Shown: piece by piece, positions 17,239-23,168 of the stretch
Layout of the letters: each line of letters opens with the position of its first letter
Numbering within the stretch: position 1 is the first letter of the stretch
Program-made: the position numbers and the translations under genes
Source: Cochliopodium minus
Lineage: Eukaryota > Discosea > Himatismenida > Cochliopodiidae
Direction: 5' to 3'
DNA: 23,168 nt
Assembly: GCA_024220525.1 (NCBI GenBank)
Contig: JAMYWO010000069.1
Span: 1-23,168 of the forward strand
The notes under the pieces: model-generated
Told to the model about the DNA's origin: nothing
The model's input: the letters and a program-made list of their open reading frames with translations, nothing else
Database searches by the model: none

Positions 17239-20200
17239 TTAATCTTCAATTGGATCAAACATAATATCATTATGTTCAATAGGAGTCCTATAAAATTGGA
17301 AAAATTTTATTTTAAAACAAAATTGACATAAAGTAAAAAGAGTTTTTATTTTTAAAGAATTTGAACTAATACATAACAAAAGAAAAACTTATGATCATGA
17401 AACTCAGGGGCTTTGGAATTTTTCGAGTAACTTTTGCCCAAACCATAAAACATGTCAGAATGGTTTCTACTCTTTTACGAGTAGAGTAAGGGAAATTTTT
17501 GTGAGTTTTTTTGTTCCTTTAATAAAACAATTTTAAAATTAAATTGAAAATTAAATTAAAAAAAATTAATTAAAGATTATCATTGGAAGAATAAAAAATA
17601 AAAAAATAATAAAAATTATCACCAAAAATTTCCACTTTCAAAACTGATAAAAGTGTCAATAAGTTCATCATCACCACTACTGAAAGCCATTAATTTAGGA
17701 GTGAAACCCTTTTAAGAAAAAATATTTAATAAAAAACTGAAATAAAAATTTTTAAAAAAAAAATTAAAAAAAAAACAATTAAAAATGAAAATGTTTTACT
17801 TTCTCGTTTAAAACATTTAATTATGGTAAGTGTGAAAGTAAAATATAAAGTGTTTTGGCACAATCTTTTTTGACGGCCAGGTGAAGCAAAGAATTTCCTT
17901 GAAGTGTCGCATTGACAGAAGCACCATTACTCAACAAAATATCCAACATTTTCAGCTCCCCTCTTTCTATGGTTCCGAACACTCCGTCGATAACCTCAGT
18001 TCCCCCAAAATTTTCCACTTCCAAGAAAAATTGAAAATTTTTATTATTTATTTAATGTTTTTTGATGAAATATGAGGAAATAAATTTAATTTATTTTTTT
18101 ATTTATTATTTTGTTATTAATTATTTATTTTCACTATTTTTTATTTATTAATTTTTTTATTTGTATCTTTAATTATTTTTAATTTTTTTTAATTATGAAT
18201 ATAATTTAAATATTTTATTTTTTATTTTTTATTTTTTATTTTTTATTTTTTATTTTTTATTTTTTATTTTTTATTTTTTATTTTTTATTTTTATTTTTTT
18301 TATTTTAATATTTTTTTATTTTTTTTTATTTTGTCAGGTAATTATGAATATAATTTAAATATTTTATTTTTTATTTTTTATTTTTTATTTTTTATTGGTT
18401 TTTTTTTGATACCGACACTCTTAAGAACGAGATTTCTGTATTTTCTTATTCCCAAAAGTGTATACAATGTAGTACCACCTTCGTTGCAAACATTCGGTGA
18501 AACTTTGTAGTCTATGAATAGCTTCACCATATCAGATTGTGTGTCTTGGAAAAAAATAAAATAAAAAAATTAAAAATATAAAAAAATAAATTAAATAAAT
18601 CAAATAAAAAAATAAAAAATTGAATAAAAAAATTAAATTAAAAAATTAAATTTTAAAAAAAATTAAATAAACCAATTATAAATAGATTATTATGAGATCT
18701 TTCAGTATTTTTTACCATTAAAATTCAGGCAAATGTACATCAAAAGTCTCTCTCCATTGATAGTGGCATGTGGATTGGCTTTGTGTTTGAGTAAATATTG
18801 CTTATACAAATCAGAAACTTTTATTAATTTTTTTAAAAATAATATAAAAATTTTTTAAAAAATCACCATCACTTCTGGTTTTCTGTACCTCTTGCAACAT
18901 GCCCTTAAACTACTTGTAAATGAACAAGCTCCTAAAAGAAAATATTAAAGAAAAAAATTTTTTAAAAAAAAATGAGAATAGAAATTAATAAAAAAAATTT
19001 TAACACAAAAAAAATTTTTAATTAAAAAATTTATATTTCCATTTTATTTTATTTACATATTTGTGTTTTATAAACAAAATATTCAAAAAATTTTACCATG
19101 TTTTTTGACTAACAAATCCATTTTCTCAAGATTAGATGTCAAACAAGCCGATTTGAAGAAAGAATTTATTTCCACCTTGTCTATTTTGATTTCACTGAAA
19201 AGAACATCCAAAATGTCGTTGTTTGCCTTTAAGTTTTCACACAACAATTTCAGTGCGCTTTTTTTGGTTTTGTCTTTAATCCTAATAAATATGAAAAAAA
19301 AATTAAATGAAATTAATTGATATTTTTAATTTATTTGAAATTTAATAAAAAAAGATTAATTTTATATAATCTCCCATTTTTATTTTTATTTTTTACCTTA
19401 AATCCGATTTGTTGTCAATTAAATATTTTATTCCTTCAATGTGTATGTTTTCATTTTCACAAAGCAGGTGAATAGGAGTTTTCCATCTGTCTTCTGTATG
19501 CCCCATCAAGTCTGCTTTGTTTTCCACAAATAGTTTTATTATTTCTATTTTTGGTTGTTTTGATTCACATAAAAGATGTAACGGAGTGTATCCATCTCTT
19601 GCTGTTTAAATAAAATAATAATCATAAAAATTTGAGTAAATAATGAATAAATAAATTAATAAAAACATGAAAAATTTAAAATATTTTTTTAAACAAGTAA
19701 AAATTATTTACCTTTTTGATTAACATCAAAGTTTTTTTCAAGAAAAAATTTGTAATACTCCAAATCTGTTCCTATGTCATCAAATCCACTGTGCAAGAAC
19801 GTCCTCTTAAACAGTTTGTCCTTCATCATATTTACATCAACTTTTTTCTCGAAAAATATCTTTCATGAATATTGTGATTTTAATTTTGGAATGAATTGAA
19901 ATTAAATTTAAAATATTCAATAATGTTTAATTATTTTTTGAATTTAAAAATAAAAAATAAAATATAAAAAAATAAAATATAAAAATTATTTTTATACCTT
20001 CAAAATATCCAAATTAAGAGGCATTTTTTCAACAATCCCTTCAAATAATTCAATCTTTTGATTTGCATGAATCATTGGGATGATAATCTTTCTATCAGGA
20101 GAATCCATAAAACAATATTTCTCAAAGATGCTGATCTTGCCATTCTTCCCAATCTTGGCGTTGGGATCTGCATCATTTTCCAATAAAAATTCAATCACCT

Positions 20201-20351
20201 CATAATTTGATTTCTCGCATGCATAATAGAGGAAGGTCATACCCTTTTCATCTGGTGTATTCATCAATTTATCATTCTTCAACAATTTCTTGATTTTGGC
20301 AACATCATTTTTTTCCAAGGCCCCTTGATATTTCTTCACAACATTTCCCAT
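17239..20351 (-). CDS. Ankyrin-repeat protein gene interrupted by an in-frame stop (copy K)
   Basis: Exons: 20351-19998, 19859-19712, 19601-19397, 19281-19097, 18931-18867, 18800-18716, 18544-18413, 18017-17800, 17708-17623, 17516-17373 and possibly 17287-17239. All splice phases match copy L. Ankyrin repeats run through most of the protein, for example GMTFLYYACEKSNYEVIEFL, DGYTPLHLLCESKQPKIEII and NGASVNATLQGNSLLHLAV. In exon 8 the codon at 17823-17821 is TAA where copy L has AAA (PKLNVLNEK). Translation should therefore end after ~456 aa, losing the last repeat and the tail. Downstream exons nevertheless stay open and nearly identical to copy L. It may be a very young pseudogene, a truncated protein gene, or a sequencing error. 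If the last exon is unused, the gene ends at TAG 17366. Confidence 0.65.
17366..17516 (-). other. Conserved tail exon of ankyrin copy K
   Basis: This exon follows an AAAG acceptor at 17517 and completes the Trp codon split by intron 9. It encodes WNKKTHKNFPYSTRKRVETI, then a hydrophobic helix, RKIPKPLSFMII and SFSFVMY before TAG. It aligns with the C-terminal tail of the RCC1 proteins (WSPQTH...KLPKYLLFFII). A donor GTATTAG just before the stop could instead splice to an exon at 17287-17239 ending DIMFDPIED. Confidence 0.7.
18018..18412 (-). repeat. Long intron 7 of ankyrin copy K with ATTTTTT microsatellite and internal duplication
   Basis: This 395-base intron has GTATCA and CTTGGAAG ends. 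On the plus strand it carries (ATTTTTT)n at about 18215-18295 and again at 18361-18395. The segment beginning AATTATGAATATAATTTAAA occurs at 18191 and 18340, so ~149 bases were duplicated. The matching intron of copy L is 227 bases and lacks this structure. No gene is seen inside. Confidence 0.75.
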
Positions 20352-20494
20352 ATCAGGGATGATATCTTTTTTTTATTTTTTATATTTAAAAACATAATTT
20401 TTTATTATAAAAATAAATAGTTTAACAAAACTATCTTTTTAAAAAACAAAACTGACATTAAGAAAAAGAATTTTTAATTTTTGGAGAATTTGAA

Positions 20495-20645
20495 CTAATA
20501 CATAACAAAAGAAAAACTTATGATCATGAAACGCAGGGGCTTTGGAATTTTTCGAGTAACTTTTGCCCAAACCATAAAACATGTCAGAATGGTTTCTACT
20601 CTTTTACGAGTAGAGTAAGGGAAATTTTTGTGAGTTTTTTTGTTC
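20495..20645 (-). other. Conserved tail exon of ankyrin copy L
   Basis: This exon is the counterpart of 17366-17516 and differs from it at one base I can see (Ser to Arg in KPL(S/R)FMII). Identity continues ~12 bases past the stop but drops in the intron before it. It carries the Trp...Thr-His, Arg-Lys-Arg-Val and Lys-Ile-Pro-Lys landmarks of the shared tail. Confidence 0.75.
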
Positions 20646-23168
20646 CTTTAAGAAAACAATTTTTAAAATTAAATTAAAAATAATTAAATAAAAAATTGGA
20701 ATAACATTTGAACATTCTTTATTATTTACCAAAAATTCCCACTTTCAAAACTATCAAATATTTCAAGAAGTTCCTTTTTCTCGTCAATGTATGCCAATTG
20801 TTTGGGAGTAAAACCCTAGTTAAAGAAAAATATAATTAAAACTTTGAAAATTAAAAAATTAAAAAATAAAATTAAAAAATTAATCATACATAAAAATTAA
20901 TAAAATATGAAAAGATTTTTATTTCTTACTTTTTCGTTTAAAACATTTAATTTTGGTAGGTGTGAAAGTAAAATACAAAGAATTTCAGAATCGTTTTGAT
21001 TAACAGCCATGTGAAGTAAAGAATCCCCTTTTAGAATAAAATTAACAGAAGCTCCATTACTCAACAGAACGTCAATCATAGCTAATTCCCTTCTTTCCAC
21101 TGCACCGGCTATTCCTTTGAAAACCTCCACCCCTCCACAGATATGCACTAAAAAAAAATTAAAATTTATTTTTGTTTCTTATTTATTTTTAATTTATTTA
21201 ATTATTTTTTTTTGAAAATTTTTAATAATTATTTTAATTTATTATTTTGTTTATTAATTTATTAATTATTTTTTTTGTTTATTTATTTTTAAATTTGAAT
21301 TTTTTCTAATTTTTTTTATTTTTAATTTATTTTTTGTTTTTTTTATTTTCATTAAATTTTATTTCTTTTTTTACAATGTAATCTGGCAATTGCATTCATA
21401 TTTCTGAATTTTTTTAATCCAAGTAGGTAAAAGATGGTAAACCCTGCTTCATTACAAGTATTCGGGGAAACATTGTGTTTCAAAAATAGATCCACTATTT
21501 CTGATTTTATAACTTATTTGAAAGAAAATCATATTAAAAATTAAACTTTAAAAAAAAAAATAAAAATAAAAAAATAAAAATAAAAAATTAAAACGAAAAA
21601 ATAAAAACGAAAACAAATAAAAATGAAATGATAACAAATTAAAAATAAAATAAATAAAATAAAACAAATTACTAAAATGAACACAAATGTACATCAGAAT
21701 TCTTTCTCCTTTAATAATTTCATTTGGATCGGCTTTGTGCTCAAGTAAATATTCCTTTTTTTAATAACAAAAGAAGAATTAAAAATCTAAAAAATTTTTT
21801 AAAAAAATTACAATAACATCGTAATGTCTGTTTCTCTTGCAACAAGCCTTCAAACAGTTTGTGAAATTGTTTGCTCCTATAAATTTTTGAAATAATAAAA
21901 AAATTATTAATCAATATAATTAATATAAAATATTTTTAAATTTTTTTAAAAAAATAATTGATCAAAATAAATTAAACAAATTTTTTTTATTTTTTTTACC
22001 ATGCTTCACTAACAAATCCATTTTTTCAAGATTAGATGTCAAACAAGCAGATTTGAAGAAAGAATTCAATTCCACTCTTTCCATTTTGATGCTTTTGAAA
22101 ATAATATTGAGTATTTCGTTATCTGCTTTTGGGTTATCACACAAAAGTTTTATAGGGCTCCTTTTAGTTTTATCTTTGAAACTTTAAAGAAAAAAATAAA
22201 ATTAAAAAAAAAATTTAATTTTTTTATTTAAAAAGAAATACAATAAAAAATTTAATTTTTTTTATTTAAAAAGAAATACTATAAAAAATTTTTTTGATTT
22301 TTTATTTTATTATTTACCTCAAATCCGATTTGTTGTCAATTAAATATTTGATTCCTTCGATGTGTACGTTTTCATTTCCACAAAGTAGATGAATAGGAGT
22401 TTTCCATCTGTCTTCTGTGTAGCCGTTCAAGTTTGCTTTGTTCATCACAAAATGCACTATTATTTCCATGTTTGGTTTTTTTGATTCACATAAAAGATGT
22501 AACGGAGTGTATCCATCTCTTGCTGTTTAAATAAAATAATCATAAAAATTTGAGTAAATAATAAATAATGAATAAATAAATCAATTTGATTTTCGAATAT
22601 TTTTTTAAACAAGCAAAAAATTATTTACCTTTTAGATTAATATCCAATTTTTTTTCAAGAAAAAATTTGTAAAAGTTTAAGTCTGTCTCTTTGTCATCAA
22701 ATCCACTGTGCAAGAACGTCTTCTTAAACAGTTTGTCCTTCATCATATTAACATCAACTTTTTTCTCGAAAAATATCTTGTTATAAATATTGTGATTTTA
22801 ATTTTGGAATGAATTGAAATTAAAATTAAAATATTCAATAATGTTTAATTATTTTTTGAATACAAATGAATTTAAAATAAAATATAAAAAAATAAAATAT
22901 AAAAATTATTTTTATACCTTCAAAAGATCCAAATTGAGAGGCATTTTTTCAACAATTCCCTCGAATAATTCAATCTTTTGATTTGCATGAATCATTGGGA
23001 TGATAATCTTTCTATCAGGAGGATCCATAAAACAATATTTCTCAAAGATGGTGAATTTCCCAATCTTGGCGTTAGGATCTGCATCATTTTTCAATAAAAA
23101 TTCAATCACCTCATAATTTGATTTCTCGCATGCATAATAGAGGAAGGTCATACCCTTTTCATCTGGTG
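20495..23168 (-). CDS. Ankyrin-repeat protein with C-terminal WNKKTH tail (copy L, 5' end outside window)
   Basis: Exons in the window: 23168-22918 (partial), 22776-22629, 22522-22318, 22181-22000, 21876-21812, 21754-21673, 21512-21375, 21147-20930, 20815-20730 and 20645-20495. The first visible codons (TPDEKGMTFLYYACEKSNY) match residue ~33 of copy K, so about 32 codons lie to the right. All exons are open and in phase. Ankyrin repeats include GYTPLHLLCESKKPNMEIIV, EYLLEHKADPNEIIKGERIL and GASVNFILKGDSLLHMAV. The last exon gives WNKKTHKNFPYSTRKRVETI and RKIPKPLRFMII, ending at TAG 20495. Ankyrin arrays bind proteins; the partner is unknown. No signal peptide or membrane span is visible. Unlike copy K it keeps Lys at the site of the nonsense codon, so this is the intact member. 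Confidence 0.85.

Noticed and set aside
17821-17823. Reassigned TAA codon
   Set aside because: TAA ends the RCC1 genes and the DNAJC21 homologue, TGA ends GTPase copy G and the RasGAP genes, and TAG ends the ankyrin genes, so the code is standard.
17340-20660. A ~180-base near-identical pair at 17366-17520 and 20495-20650, first read as a mobile element or structured ncRNA (CTACTC...GAGTAG hairpin)
   Set aside because: Both lie where the ankyrin genes need a last exon, both are open in the correct phase after an AG acceptor, and the peptide matches the RCC1 tail.

Overview
This window looks like nuclear DNA of an AT-rich, intron-rich protist. All gene families are eukaryotic: RCC1 propellers, Ran-type GTPases, RasGAP, ankyrin and a DNAJC21/Jjj1 co-chaperone. 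Introns are mostly 48-180 bases with GT-AG ends. TAA, TAG and TGA all end genes, so the code is standard. I cannot name the species. An amoeboid or flagellate protist of heterolobosean or Anaeramoeba type is only a guess from style. I built gene models by hand, by finding GT/GC...AG introns that keep frame and by comparing paralogues. Every gene lies on the minus strand, so the 5'-most gene is at the right-hand end.

Layout from left to right. (1) Positions 1-3440 hold a tandem array of RCC1-repeat genes: one cut by the window edge, two intact genes of 407 aa, and a truncated 3' remnant. (2) Positions 3562-7930 hold four tandem genes that each join an N-terminal F-box to a Ran-like GTPase. One is decayed, and three have lost the switch II glycine. 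(3) Positions 8123-12912 hold two tandem RasGAP genes with a likely RGS domain in front. (4) Positions 13647-17101 hold a DNAJC21/Jjj1 homologue with a J domain, two C2H2 fingers, a charged repeat expansion and two apparent GC-AG introns. (5) Positions 17239-23168 hold two tandem ankyrin-repeat genes. The left one has an in-frame stop; the right one runs off the window.

The common theme is small-GTPase signalling: Ran-like GTPases, RCC1 (the fold of the Ran exchange factor) and RasGAP with RGS. DNAJC21 is the one housekeeping gene. Two points stand out. The F-box-Ran fusion is an architecture I do not know from characterised proteins. The same short C-terminal tail (Trp...Thr-His, then a Lys-Ile/Leu-Pro-Lys helix) ends both the RCC1 and the ankyrin proteins, so it looks like a module shared by unrelated repeat scaffolds. 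Both the F-box and this tail could feed into a ubiquitin-ligase scaffold, but that is inference.
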